A stretch of DNA of 33,116 nt, taken from NCBI RefSeq assembly GCF_000682695.1, contig NZ_AWFG01000024.1, forward strand, positions 1 through 33,116, written 5' to 3'. This DNA comes from Hyphomonas chukchiensis. Lineage in GTDB: Bacteria > Pseudomonadota > Alphaproteobacteria > Caulobacterales > Hyphomonadaceae. Shown piece by piece: positions 25,563-33,116 of this stretch (the first letter of the stretch is position 1; every line of letters starts with the position of its first letter). Made by a program: the position numbers and the translations under genes. Under the pieces are notes generated by a model, which saw only the letters and a list, made by a program, of their open reading frames with translations, was not told where the DNA came from and did not search any database.

Positions 25563-26720
25563 ATGAAATTGTTGGGGATTACAGGCTTATGCTTCGCGCT
25601 GATTACCGCAGCTTGCGCGCATGTGCCCGAGATGCCCGCGGAGGAAGAAGCGGTTGCGATGGTGGATACCGCGGAACCGGCGGCGGAGACCGACCCCTAT
25701 GTCGCCGGACGCGAGATCGTCACGGACATGAGCCGGATCGTGACACCGAATGGCGTGGACGAAACCTATGAAGTGACGCTTGGCGGCACGCAGCAGGTGA
25801 TCAATGTGCGCGGTGCGGACCGGGACAATCCGATGATCCTGTTCGTGCATGGCGGCCCGGGCTCGACCGAGATGCCGGTCGCCTGGATGTTCCAGCGTCA
25901 CTGGGAGGATTATTTCACGGTTGTGCAATGGGACCAGCGGGGCGCCGGCAAATCCTATCCGTTGAACGATCTTGAGGCCCTCGGGCCGACGCTCGCGCCT
26001 GACCGCTATCGTGACGATGCCATTGAGCTGATCGAATTTCTGAAAACGAGGTACGGCAAGGAGAAGGTGATCCTTGTCGGGCATAGCTGGGGATCAGTTG
26101 TGAGCTTGAGTGTCGCCGCAAAGCGCCCGGACCTGCTCTATGCCTATGTCGGCATCGGGCAGGTGGTGGACTTCTTGGAGAATGAGAAGGTCGGCTATGC
26201 CTGGACGCTGGCGCGGGCCAGGGCCGATGGCAATGCGGAGGCGATTGCCGACCTGGAAGGCATTGCGCCATACCCTGGGCCTGAAGGGATCGCCCTGGAG
26301 AAAACGGCCATCGAACGCAAATGGTCAATACATTATGGTGCGCTGGCGGCGGGACGCTCCGATGCCGAATACTATTTCCACGCGGGGCGGCTGGCGCCCG
26401 GTTTCGATATGCAGGATCGCAAGGACATGGATGCTGGCAGTGCTTTCACCATGGCGCACATGTGGCCGCAGCTGGCGCCGTTCAATTTCAATGATCTGCA
26501 CAAGGTGAATGTCCCCGTTTTCCTGTTCATGGGGCGGCATGACTACACGACCCCGCCGGAGATCGCGGCGGACTGGATTGGCAAGCTGGAAGCGCCCCAG
26601 AAGCAGCTCGTCTATTTCGAGCATTCGGCGCACCTGCCGATGGTCGAGGAGCCGGGGCGTGTGCTCGTGGCACTGCTGGAGCTGGCGCGGCCACTCGCTA
26701 TGGAAGCATCTGCCGAATGA
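25563..26720 (+). CDS. Alpha/beta hydrolase lipoprotein, S33 proline-iminopeptidase-like
   Basis: The 385-residue protein starts with a lipoprotein signal (FALITAAC; Cys18). A linker rich in Glu and Ala runs to about residue 50, and an S33-type hydrolase follows: FVHGGPGST (94-102), QWDQRGAGKS (122-131), VGHSWGS with nucleophile Ser175, MGRHDYTTP with Asp327, and HSAHLP with His357. The oxyanion HGGPG and DQRGAGKS are marks of prolyl aminopeptidases and relatives. Export as a lipoprotein suggests a periplasmic peptidase or esterase. The start lies 23 bases after thiG; its stop overlaps the flavoprotein start by four bases. Confidence 0.9.
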   Translation: MKLLGITGLCFALITAACAHVPEMPAEEEAVAMVDTAEPAAETDPYVAGREIVTDMSRIVTPNGVDETYEVTLGGTQQVINVRGADRDNPMILFVHGGPGSTEMPVAWMFQRHWEDYFTVVQWDQRGAGKSYPLNDLEALGPTLAPDRYRDDAIELIEFLKTRYGKEKVILVGHSWGSVVSLSVAAKRPDLLYAYVGIGQVVDFLENEKVGYAWTLARARADGNAEAIADLEGIAPYPGPEGIALEKTAIERKWSIHYGALAAGRSDAEYYFHAGRLAPGFDMQDRKDMDAGSAFTMAHMWPQLAPFNFNDLHKVNVPVFLFMGRHDYTTPPEIAADWIGKLEAPQKQLVYFEHSAHLPMVEEPGRVLVALLELARPLAMEASAE

Positions 26721-27937
26721 ACGCACAGCGCGCGGCCGTCATTGGCTCTGGACCGGCCGGCCTTATGGCGGCCGAAACGCTGCTGGCGCGCGGCATGGGC
26801 GTCGACATCTATGACGCGATGCCGAGCTTTGGGCGCAAGTTCCTGATGGCGGGCAAGAGCGGGCTGAATATCAGCCATGCCGAGGATCCCGACGTGTTCC
26901 TCTCGCGCTATCGCGGTGATACGCGATTGCAGGAGATGGTGCGGGCATTCGGGGCCGCCGAGATCGTATCGTGGATGGAGGCGCTTGGCATTGCCGCGCA
27001 TACCGGGCCGACGGGGCGCGTGTTTCCGGAAATGATGAAAGCGTCGCCGCTGCTGCGGGGCTGGCTGGTGCGGTTGCAGGACGCCGGCGCTGTGTTGCAT
27101 CCGAAGCATCGCTGGCAGGGATGGAATGCGGATGGGGCGCTGGTGTTTGATGCGCCGGAAGGCTCGGTGACAGCTGCGCCCGATGCGACGGTTCTCGCGC
27201 TGGGCGGCGCGAGCTGGAAACGTCTGGGATCGGATGGAGCGTGGGCGCCATTGCTGGAAGCAAAAGGCGCGGAGACTGTTCCGTTCGGACCGTCGAATTG
27301 CGGCTTTCTTGTCGACTGGTCGGCCCACATGCGCGAGAAGTTTGCGGGCGCGCCGGTCAAGTCTATATGTATGTCAGTGGACGGACAGGAGACGCGGTCC
27401 GAATTCGTTATCACGCAGCGCGGGGTCGAGAGTGGGGGCATCTATACGCTGTCGGCAGCGCTGGTTGATGGCTTGCGCCGGCACGGGGCGGCGACGCTGT
27501 TGGTGGACCTGTTGCCGGATATGGATGTGCCGGCAATCGTTGCGAAACTTGAGCGGCCACGCGGCAAGCAATCCATGGCCAACCATTTGCGCAAGAGCCT
27601 CGGCATTTCCGGCGTAAAGCTCGCCTTGCTGCACGAGGCGGCGCGCGGTGTGCTGCCTGATCATGCAGTGACGCTCGCCCGGCTCATCAAGGCTGTGCCG
27701 ATCAAAGTCACCGTCACGGCGCCACTGGACGAGGCGATTTCGACAACCGGTGGTGTCGCATGGGACGCGCTGGATGAGGCGCTGATGCTGCGCCAACTGC
27801 CCGGCGTGTTCTGCGCAGGCGAAATGATTGACTGGGACGCGCCGACAGGCGGCTACCTGATCACGGCCTGCATGGCGACCGGCCAGGCGGCGGGCAATGG
27901 CGCAGCCGACTGGCTTCAGACGGCGTCGAGCTTGTAG
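26717..27937 (+). CDS. HI0933/TIGR03862-type FAD-dependent flavoprotein
   Basis: The 406-residue protein begins with a dinucleotide-binding motif (AVIGSGPAGLMAAETL). MPSFGRKFLMAGKSGLNISH and HTGPTGRVFPEMMKAS follow, and it ends with VFCAGEMIDWDAPTGGYLITACMATGQAAG, which closes the FAD site. These match the HI0933-like family (TIGR03862 branch) of putative NAD(P)/FAD oxidoreductases. The substrate is unknown. It overlaps the hydrolase lipoprotein by ATGA upstream and converges with the amidohydrolase, sharing 22 coding bases at the 3' ends. Confidence 0.88.
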   Translation: MNAQRAAVIGSGPAGLMAAETLLARGMGVDIYDAMPSFGRKFLMAGKSGLNISHAEDPDVFLSRYRGDTRLQEMVRAFGAAEIVSWMEALGIAAHTGPTGRVFPEMMKASPLLRGWLVRLQDAGAVLHPKHRWQGWNADGALVFDAPEGSVTAAPDATVLALGGASWKRLGSDGAWAPLLEAKGAETVPFGPSNCGFLVDWSAHMREKFAGAPVKSICMSVDGQETRSEFVITQRGVESGGIYTLSAALVDGLRRHGAATLLVDLLPDMDVPAIVAKLERPRGKQSMANHLRKSLGISGVKLALLHEAARGVLPDHAVTLARLIKAVPIKVTVTAPLDEAISTTGGVAWDALDEALMLRQLPGVFCAGEMIDWDAPTGGYLITACMATGQAAGNGAADWLQTASSL

Positions 27938-28917
27938 ACCTTGCGCGCGGTGCCGCTGAACATGGCGACCTGTTCCGCTTCGGCATAATCGGCGGCGATC
28001 TTCTTCAGGCCGTTCCACAGCGTGCGATAACTGATCGACAGGCGGTCGACCGGGAAATTGCTTTCGAACATGCAGCGCTCAGGCCCGAAACACTTGATGG
28101 CATGATGGTAGTATGGCGCCTGTGCCTCGACGAATTCGTCGGACGTCGGCGGCGTGGCGCGCGTATTCCAGCCGAAGCCATTGTCGGGCATGGCGAGGCC
28201 GCCGATCTTGGCGAAGACATTCCTGTTTTCGGCGACGGCGGCGATGTCGTCTTTCCATTTGGCGAAATTCGCTTCGCGCTTGCCTTCGTAGGGGCCGACG
28301 CCGAGCGGCGTGCCGAAATGGTCGAGGATCATCGTCGTGCCCGGAACGGCGGCCGCGAGGTCGGCGAAGTCGAGTATCTGGTGATGGTAGTTCCAGGTAT
28401 CATAGGTGAAGCCGCGCTCCCCAAGGCGCGCGACGCCGCGCCGGAAATCATAGTCGCGATAGAGCCCTTCGGGCGCCCTTCCGGGAATGGCGAATCCGGC
28501 GCTGTCCTTGTCAAAGGCGCCAGCGTGGCGAATGCCCCGGAAAAGGCCGTTGGCAGCGGCGATATGGGCGTCGAGGATTTCGTCCAGATTGTCGAGGCGA
28601 AGGTCTGCATGACCCACAAAGCCGGCGATTGTGGCCGTGTCAGGATCGGCGGCGGAGCGGGCAGCGGCGGCCGCGATGAACTCGGTTTCGCCGATGGGCT
28701 TGAAGCGTTCCGGTCCGTCCTTGCGATACGAGGAGCCGCATTCCATGAAGACGGTCTGGACCACGTTGTGACCGTCTTCTGTGTCGGACCAGAGTTCTTC
28801 GAGGTCATAGCTGAGGAAGGGCTTGGGCCAGAGGTGGTGGTGCGGGTCAACGATCTCGCGATCCGGGTCGATCACGTCTTCGCGGACCTGTGCGAGCCAT
28901 TCCGTATTGTTGAACAT
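27916..28917 (-). CDS. Amidohydrolase-2 family metal-dependent hydrolase (COG3618-like)
   Basis: The 333-residue protein carries DPHHHLW (24-30), whose histidines are typical TIM-barrel metal ligands. NYHHQILDF (His178/His179), MILDHFG (His200) and SNFPVD (Asp291) supply the further ligand and catalytic positions. The C-terminal FSGTARKVYKL is typical of predicted TIM-barrel lactonases and hydrolases of this branch. It probably cleaves a lactone or similar small ring; the substrate is not visible. It lies 89 bases downstream of the oxygenase on the same strand. Its 3' end overlaps the flavoprotein gene by 22 bases. Confidence 0.9.
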   Translation of the reverse strand: MFNNTEWLAQVREDVIDPDREIVDPHHHLWPKPFLSYDLEELWSDTEDGHNVVQTVFMECGSSYRKDGPERFKPIGETEFIAAAAARSAADPDTATIAGFVGHADLRLDNLDEILDAHIAAANGLFRGIRHAGAFDKDSAGFAIPGRAPEGLYRDYDFRRGVARLGERGFTYDTWNYHHQILDFADLAAAVPGTTMILDHFGTPLGVGPYEGKREANFAKWKDDIAAVAENRNVFAKIGGLAMPDNGFGWNTRATPPTSDEFVEAQAPYYHHAIKCFGPERCMFESNFPVDRLSISYRTLWNGLKKIAADYAEAEQVAMFSGTARKVYKLDAV

Positions 28918-29006
28918 GCGTTTCCTCCTGCCTTGCCGTCAGCCTCTGGTGAGCTGTGCGCCCATTCAGGGCGCAATGCGGCGGCGAGGCAAGGGGTGGC
29001 GCGGCG

Positions 29007-29948
29007 TCAGGCCTTAACGAGGCCGATCTCGCGGAGGCGTTCCATCAGGTAGTCCTGCGCAGTGATGGGGGGCTGGGGCGTGCCCCCTTCGGCGACACAT
29101 TGGGGCAGGGCCTCGATCACGACATCCTGGTTGAAGTGCAGGAAGAAAGGTGTCGAGTAGCGCGGGAAACGGGCCCGTTCGGGCGCCGGGTTGACGACGC
29201 GGTGCGTGGTGGAGGGCAAGACGCCCGCCGTCAGACGCTGGAGCATGTCGCCGCAATTGATGACGAGGGCGCCGGGCGGCGGGTTGACCGCGAGCCATTC
29301 GCCGGAGCGGTGCTTCACTTCGAGGCCGGCTTCTTCAGCGCCGAGGAGGAGCGTGATGACATTGATGTCTTCATGCGCGCCGGCGCGGACGGTGCCTTCG
29401 GGCGGCGGGTTTTCCTGTGGCGGATAATGGAGCAGGCGAAGGATGGAATTGCCCATCTCGACGCGGTCCTCGAACCACATCTCGTCGAGGTCCAGATGGA
29501 GGGCGATCGCGCGCAGCAGGTCGCGCCCCATCTCGTCCAGTGCATCAAACAGGGCGCGGGTGGCGCGGTCGAAATCGGGGATCTCGCCAACGCTGGGCGT
29601 GTCGGCCATGGTCTCGCGATAGGGCGACTTGGGCGGCAGGAGGCGCCCCGTGTGCCAGAACTCCTTGAGGTCTGCCTTGGCAGCGCCCTTGGCATTCTCA
29701 GTGGCAAAGGCGGTGTAGCCGCGCTGGCCGCCGCCGGACTTGCCGTCATAGGCAAGCTTGGCAATGTCGGGCAGGGCGAAGAAGGCCTTCGTGGCGCGCA
29801 GATTGTCGTCGATCGTGCGCTGGTCGACGGGATGACCGGCGATGACGGCAAAGCCGGTCTCGCGGAAGGACTTGCCCAGCGCCTCGGCGAAGGCGGCCTT
29901 GTCTTCGCGCCACAGCGCATAGGGGATCGGTTTGAAATACTCGGTCAT
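29007..29948 (-). CDS. 2-oxoglutarate/Fe(II) oxygenase, isopenicillin-N-synthase-like
   Basis: The 313-residue protein has the DIOX_N-like N-terminus (RETGFAVIAGHPVDQRTID, FFALPDIAKL) and a jelly-roll core. The core has the iron triad His192-x-Asp194 (GAHEDIN) and His249 (TTHRVVNP), and Arg263-x-Ser265 (PRYSTPFF) for the 2-oxoglutarate carboxylate. Family members hydroxylate or cyclise diverse small molecules; here the substrate is unknown. No beta-lactam genes accompany it, so a penicillin role is unlikely. It is the 5' gene of a minus-strand pair with the amidohydrolase. Confidence 0.92.
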   Translation of the reverse strand: MTEYFKPIPYALWREDKAAFAEALGKSFRETGFAVIAGHPVDQRTIDDNLRATKAFFALPDIAKLAYDGKSGGGQRGYTAFATENAKGAAKADLKEFWHTGRLLPPKSPYRETMADTPSVGEIPDFDRATRALFDALDEMGRDLLRAIALHLDLDEMWFEDRVEMGNSILRLLHYPPQENPPPEGTVRAGAHEDINVITLLLGAEEAGLEVKHRSGEWLAVNPPPGALVINCGDMLQRLTAGVLPSTTHRVVNPAPERARFPRYSTPFFLHFNQDVVIEALPQCVAEGGTPQPPITAQDYLMERLREIGLVKA

Positions 29949-30287
29949 GTCTTAAATCTATCGTGAAGCTGCCAGTGTGGGAATGCGGCCAAGATGTCAC
30001 CTTGGGCCGAATTGCGGGAGGCGCAAGGATTTCACGGCACTGGGTGAGCTGTTTTCAGGCGCTGATTCATGAATTCGGGCCGGTTTCGGCTGAAACCAGA
30101 GGTAGGGTTAACGCGAGGCGCGCGGCGCTTAACGCTCTGCCCCTTTGGGGCCTGCGCTGTTAACCATAACGCAAATCTCTGAGGCCAATCTGTACCCATC
30201 GCCGGACATGGCGGGTGGTGGTTGCCAGAGCAGGACACGGGAATGATCCCGGCGATGCGACGGCAAGGTGAAAACAGGAACAAGACA
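29949..30287 (+). promoter_or_regulatory. Regulatory gap with three phased TTAAC boxes
   Basis: This 339-base divergent gap carries no gene that I can support. TTAAC occurs at 30108, 30129 and 30160, spaced 21 and 31 bases, near two and three helical turns. TTAAC is the half-site of the cell-cycle regulator CtrA, whose full site is TTAA-N7-TTAA; no such full pair is present. A GATTC (GANTC, a CcrM methylation type) lies at 30064. Perfect short hairpins are GGTTTC/GAAACC (30082-30097) and GCCCC/GGGGC (30139-30151). The gap should hold promoters for the oxygenase and for the Sel1 gene. Confidence 0.45.
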
Positions 30288-30557
30288 ATGCCTTTTGCAG
30301 ATTATTCAGTCGACCTTGCAACGATGCTCCATTCGGAGTCCGCTCCGGAAGAGCTTTACCAAGCGGGCCTCGTCTATGCGACAGGTCTCAATGTGGAGAT
30401 CGACCTGATCGCCGCGCACAAATGGTTCAACCTGGCTGCCCTGCGCGGTTCGGAAGAGGCCAAGGCACAGCGCGCTGAAATGGCCGAAATGATGAGCTCC
30501 GACGAGCTGAAGCAGGCCCTTCAGGCAGCCCGCGAGTGGCTGAAACTGATGAACTAG
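30288..30557 (+). CDS. Small Sel1-repeat protein
   Basis: The 89-residue protein MPFADYSVDLATMLHSESAP... contains one Sel1-like TPR-related unit: EELYQAGLVYATGLNVEIDLIAAHKWFNLAALRGSEEAK (about 20-58). A helical acidic tail follows. There is no signal peptide, so it should be cytoplasmic, probably a protein-interaction module. Sel1 proteins of this size occur in the Caulobacterales. The start at 30288 is supported by AGGA eight bases upstream; a longer in-frame version from 30222 is less likely because the unit begins soon after the chosen start. Confidence 0.85.
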   Translation: MPFADYSVDLATMLHSESAPEELYQAGLVYATGLNVEIDLIAAHKWFNLAALRGSEEAKAQRAEMAEMMSSDELKQALQAAREWLKLMN

Positions 30558-30603
30558 GCTTGCCCGGCCAGCAGGCGGGGAACGACCTGCCTGCACGCCG
30601 CTG

Positions 30604-30615
30604 TTAAGGTTAAGG
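30604..30615 (+). promoter_or_regulatory. TTAAGG tandem repeat before the Wzz-like gene
   Basis: TTAAGG is repeated back to back at 30604-30609 and 30610-30615, 62 bases before the ATG at 30677 in the 119-base gap after the Sel1 gene. It resembles the TTAA half-sites seen upstream of that gene and may be part of a regulator site. This is a weak inference. Confidence 0.35.
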
Positions 30616-30676
30616 AAATATCAAACGCCCGCGTGCGAACCTTATGGCTTATGGGCCATGAGGAGCCGCAAACGAG

Positions 30677-32134
30677 ATGCCTGTGACCGAGGCCCCCAGC
30701 CGAGATCCGGAGGGTGATGGGCTGGTGCGGACATCCGCGCCGCGCCTGCGCCTCGGCATGGGTGACGTCCTGGTCCAGTTCTGGCGGGCCAAGTGGTTGA
30801 TGTTACTGGTTTTTATGCCGGTATTCGCCCTTGGTTTGGCGGCAGCCCTGTCGCGGCCTGACCTGTACGAAGCACGCACAAGACTGATCGTGACGGGCGC
30901 CAGCGTGTCGGGGCCAAAAGCCTTGGTGGCGCCGGAACTGGAGTTACTGCGCAGCCCTGTCGTTGCGACGCGGGCGCTGAACCTGTTTCCGATGTCGCGC
31001 CTCTATCCCGAAATCAATGCAGCCTGCGAGGCGCGCAGCCGCTCCCTTCGCGGGGACGCCGAGGCCCTTTCAAGGCTCGCTTCAGAGTGCCGGCAGATGT
31101 GCGTTGCGGCCCTTCAGCGGGACTTCCGAGTCCGTTCCGTGTCCAGTGCGCCCGTGATGAGCGTGAGTTATCGCAATTCCGACCCCGAAGCGGCAGCCGA
31201 AGTGCTGAACGCCATGATCGGCGTCTACCTGAAATATCGGTCCGACGTGTTGGCGCGGCCGGAAGCCGACGCGGCCCCAATGATTGACCGGACCGTGCTG
31301 GAGCGCAGTCTGCTGGAATCCGAGACCGATATCGGTGCCTTCCTGGAGACCGAAGGCCTCAGCAGTTTCGAGGCGGAGCGCGATACGGTGGGGGCGCTGT
31401 ACAAGGCGGCGAGTGAAGACCTGCTGGCGACGGATTCCCGGTTGCGGCAGGTGGAGAGCCAGCTGACGGCCTATCGCCGCCAGATACGCGCGATTGCCCC
31501 TAAACAGGAACTCTTCATTGACGACACGACGGGCCAAACGCTGCTGGACATGAAGCTGGCGCGCGAGGCGCTGCTGGTGACCAGCCTGCCCGGATCGGCG
31601 GAGGTGATCGAGATGGACCGGCGGATTGCGCGGGCCGAGGCCTTTATCGCGACGCTGGACCAGCCGACCGGCACGGTTCGGACGGGACCAAACCCGCGTT
31701 ATGAACAGATGCTGACAACGATAGACGACCTGAAAGCCGAAGCGGCGGCGCTGACCGACCGGCAGGCAGCCCTCGCCCGGCAGATTGCGGCGTTCAAGGA
31801 GCGCCAGGCAAAGCTGGCCACGCTGGCGCCGCGCTATAATGAGCTGAAGCGCAAGCGCGACGTGCTGGAGCAGGAGATGATGACATCATCCGGTGGCAAT
31901 GCCGGCGCTGGCCGTTGGCAAGGCGAAGACGTGCGTGTGCTGGAACCGGCGACCGTGCCGACCGAGCCGGAGCCGACGCGGGCCCTGCTTGCCGCACTGG
32001 CCTTTGCGGCCGCCCTTGGTGCGGCTCTGTGTGCCGGTATCCTGAAAGCGCTGACACGGACGGGCTTTGCGACGCGGCGCTCGGTGGAGCGGACGCTGGA
32101 CCTGCCGGTGCTTGCGACCGTGCGGGAGGTGTGA
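30677..32134 (+). CDS. Wzz/GumC-like polysaccharide co-polymerase (HfsA-like)
   Basis: The 485-residue inner-membrane protein has TM helices at about 39-58 and 434-454. Between them lies a large periplasmic domain with coiled-coil stretches (about 200-270 and 345-405). This is the Wzz topology that sets chain length or partners a BY-kinase in capsule, xanthan or holdfast export. Residues 103-140 hold an unusual cysteine-containing insertion (NAACEARSR, ASECRQMC). It is followed six bases later by a BY-kinase-like gene, as in the holdfast pair hfsA-hfsB of Caulobacter. No hfsD-type secretin or polymerase gene is adjacent. Holdfast is a plausible but unproven role. Confidence 0.82.
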   Translation: MPVTEAPSRDPEGDGLVRTSAPRLRLGMGDVLVQFWRAKWLMLLVFMPVFALGLAAALSRPDLYEARTRLIVTGASVSGPKALVAPELELLRSPVVATRALNLFPMSRLYPEINAACEARSRSLRGDAEALSRLASECRQMCVAALQRDFRVRSVSSAPVMSVSYRNSDPEAAAEVLNAMIGVYLKYRSDVLARPEADAAPMIDRTVLERSLLESETDIGAFLETEGLSSFEAERDTVGALYKAASEDLLATDSRLRQVESQLTAYRRQIRAIAPKQELFIDDTTGQTLLDMKLAREALLVTSLPGSAEVIEMDRRIARAEAFIATLDQPTGTVRTGPNPRYEQMLTTIDDLKAEAAALTDRQAALARQIAAFKERQAKLATLAPRYNELKRKRDVLEQEMMTSSGGNAGAGRWQGEDVRVLEPATVPTEPEPTRALLAALAFAAALGAALCAGILKALTRTGFATRRSVERTLDLPVLATVREV

Positions 32135-32140
32135 CCGCGA

Positions 32141-32863
32141 ATGCGTGACCTGAGACCGGATCTTGCGACGCTCTGGCAGTCTGCCTCGCGCCTGCGGTCT
32201 GCGCGTGGGGCGCGGAGCGTGATGTTCGTTGCGGCGCGCAGCGGCGAGGGGACGAGCAGCATGGCGGCGTCGTTTGCGCTGATGGCCGCCGAGCATTCGG
32301 CGCGAACGGCGTGGCTGGTGGACCTGGATCTGGGCGTGAATGCAGCCTTTGGCGGGTTTGATACAGGCTTTGCGGGCGGCGTGGCGCGACCCGGGCGTGC
32401 CTATGATGCGTCATTGGGATGTGAGCCGATCTATCAGCTGGTACCGACACCAATGGGCGGCGGCGGCAAGATGCTGACGGTGCATCCCGTGGAGGGGACG
32501 CGACTTCTGGTGACGCGGTTCCGGACCGAGCGACTGGCGGCGGGGCAGAGTGTGTGTCTGCGCGCCCAGCCCGACTGGTGGCAGGCGCTGCGACGGTCAA
32601 CGGACTGGATCATCATGGACGCGCCGGCGCTGGACCGCTCCGATGTTGCGCTGGATGTCGCGGCAGAGGCCGACGGTGTGGTTCTGGTCGTGGAGGCCGA
32701 GAGGACCGACGCGGAAGAGGTGGCGCGGCTGCAGGCCGGAATTGAAGATCAGGGCGGACGCGTGATCGGCGTGGTGCTGAACCGCATGCGGGCCGATGCG
32801 CATCTGGCCGGACGGCTGGGCGGACAACAGTACAGGCGCCAATATGAAGGCGGGCGGCGCTGA
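32141..32863 (+). CDS. BY-kinase-like ATPase with altered P-loop (HfsB-like)
   Basis: The 240-residue protein resembles the cytoplasmic tyrosine-kinase domain of Wzc/CpsD-type proteins. RSVMFVAARSGEGTSSMAAS is a P-loop in which the usual GK(S/T) reads GTS (35-40), without the lysine. WLVDLDLG is the Walker A' block (Asp61, Asp63), DWIIMDAPA the Walker B block (155-163). The tail has only two tyrosines (QQYRRQYEGG), not a tyrosine cluster. It may therefore bind but not use ATP, acting as a partner of the upstream Wzz-like protein. The alignment with HfsB is by gene order and size. A palindrome overlaps its stop. Confidence 0.8.
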   Translation: MRDLRPDLATLWQSASRLRSARGARSVMFVAARSGEGTSSMAASFALMAAEHSARTAWLVDLDLGVNAAFGGFDTGFAGGVARPGRAYDASLGCEPIYQLVPTPMGGGGKMLTVHPVEGTRLLVTRFRTERLAAGQSVCLRAQPDWWQALRRSTDWIIMDAPALDRSDVALDVAAEADGVVLVVEAERTDAEEVARLQAGIEDQGGRVIGVVLNRMRADAHLAGRLGGQQYRRQYEGGRR

Positions 32864-32876
32864 TATCAGCGCCGCC
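32853..32876. terminator. 24-base perfect palindrome over the HfsB-like stop codon
   Basis: GGCGGCGCTGAT (32853-32864) and its exact complement ATCAGCGCCGCC (32865-32876) are contiguous, giving a ten-base stem and ATAT loop. The TGA stop of the HfsB-like gene (32861-32863) lies in it. It sits between two convergent genes, so it probably acts as a bidirectional terminator. Only a weak T-stretch follows. Confidence 0.7.
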
Positions 32877-32904
32877 TGCCATTTCAGTCGATGTGTGCTG
32901 CGTC

Positions 32905-33116
32905 CTAGTAGACGTACTTGAAGTCGACGCCCCACATTTGCGGATCGGTCAGGCCGACAAATGCCGTGCCCTGTGTTCCGACAGTGATATTGTTGATGCC
33001 GGACACGTAGCGATTGTCGAACACGTTCTTCACGAACGCGCCAACCTGGTAACGGCCGCTTTCAGCTGTCCAGAAGGCCCGGATATCCGTGCGCTCCTGT
33101 GATTCGCCTACGGAGA
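32905..33116 (-). CDS. TonB-dependent receptor, C-terminal end (partial)
   Basis: Read on the minus strand, the last 70 codons of a gene running off the right edge are visible, ending FKNVFDNRY-like (VKNVFDNRYVSGIN) and WGVDFKYVY followed by TAG. This is the final beta-strand pair of a TonB-dependent outer-membrane receptor. The C-terminal aromatic residue is the usual outer-membrane barrel signature. The plug, TonB box and ligand class lie outside the window. The gene converges on the HfsB-like gene. Confidence 0.85.
   Translation of the reverse strand, partial: SVGESQERTDIRAFWTAESGRYQVGAFVKNVFDNRYVSGINNITVGTQGTAFVGLTDPQMWGVDFKYVY

Noticed and set aside
29007..29948. Isopenicillin N synthase with a beta-lactam cluster.
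   Set aside because: No ACV synthetase or other beta-lactam genes are near; the superfamily is broad, so only an oxygenase call is made.

Overview
This GC-rich window is chromosomal DNA of an alphaproteobacterium, most likely a Hyphomonas-like member of the Hyphomonadales/Caulobacterales. The assignment is by inference from several features. There is an HdaA-type DnaA regulator, a complex I NDUFA12-type subunit in an operon with MlaD and a DUF2155 protein, and the order aroQ-accB-accC-aat. There is also a class II RNR-derived protein, an aspartyl-tRNA synthetase with the sequence mark of a non-discriminating enzyme, and a holdfast-like (HfsA/HfsB-like) pair. Most of the window is orderly core genome with short gaps and ATGA start/stop overlaps. 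No tRNA, rRNA, CRISPR array, IS element or prophage was recognised.

Layout. 1-188 is a scar holding a second, diverged copy of the last 64 bases of the nearby FNT channel gene and a 21-codon 5' stump of ndk with its ribosome binding site. 189-2813 (minus) carries a membrane-anchored alpha/beta hydrolase, the FNT channel and a glutathione transferase. 2987-4660 (plus) is an M28 peptidase lipoprotein closed by a clear terminator and followed by a 342-base hairpin-rich gap. 5003-6615 (minus) is purM-purN. 6723-12148 (plus) is a DUF2066 secreted protein, hdaA, ppk and ppx, so replication-initiation control and polyphosphate turnover sit in one apparent operon. 12165-13331 (minus) is rnd and 13429-15261 (plus) is aspS. 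15338-19715 (minus) holds a secreted pentapeptide-repeat protein, a 746-residue NrdJ-derived protein without a recognisable catalytic core, and a seven-repeat VCBS/FG-GAP lipoprotein.

19901-21478 (plus) is NDUFA12-mlaD-DUF2155, each gene overlapping the next. It converges on, and overlaps by 133 bases, the minus-strand operon aroQ-accB-accC-aat (24437-21346). 24501-27937 (plus) is thiS-thiG followed by an alpha/beta-hydrolase lipoprotein and an HI0933-like flavoprotein. 27916-29948 (minus) is an amidohydrolase and a 2-oxoglutarate/Fe(II) oxygenase-like protein. 30288-32863 (plus) is a small Sel1-type protein and a Wzz-like/BY-kinase-like polysaccharide export pair. The right edge cuts the 3' end of a minus-strand TonB-dependent receptor.

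How the parts fit: the window covers purine synthesis, fatty-acid initiation (AccB/AccC), the shikimate step (AroQ), the thiamine thiazole (ThiS/ThiG), respiration, envelope lipid transport, replication control with polyphosphate, RNA processing, and envelope polysaccharide. The least ordinary items are the NrdJ-derived protein, the FNT/ndk scar, the aat/DUF2155 coding overlap, and the coupling of hdaA with ppk/ppx. Function calls rest on motif and family recognition by eye; no database search was run.
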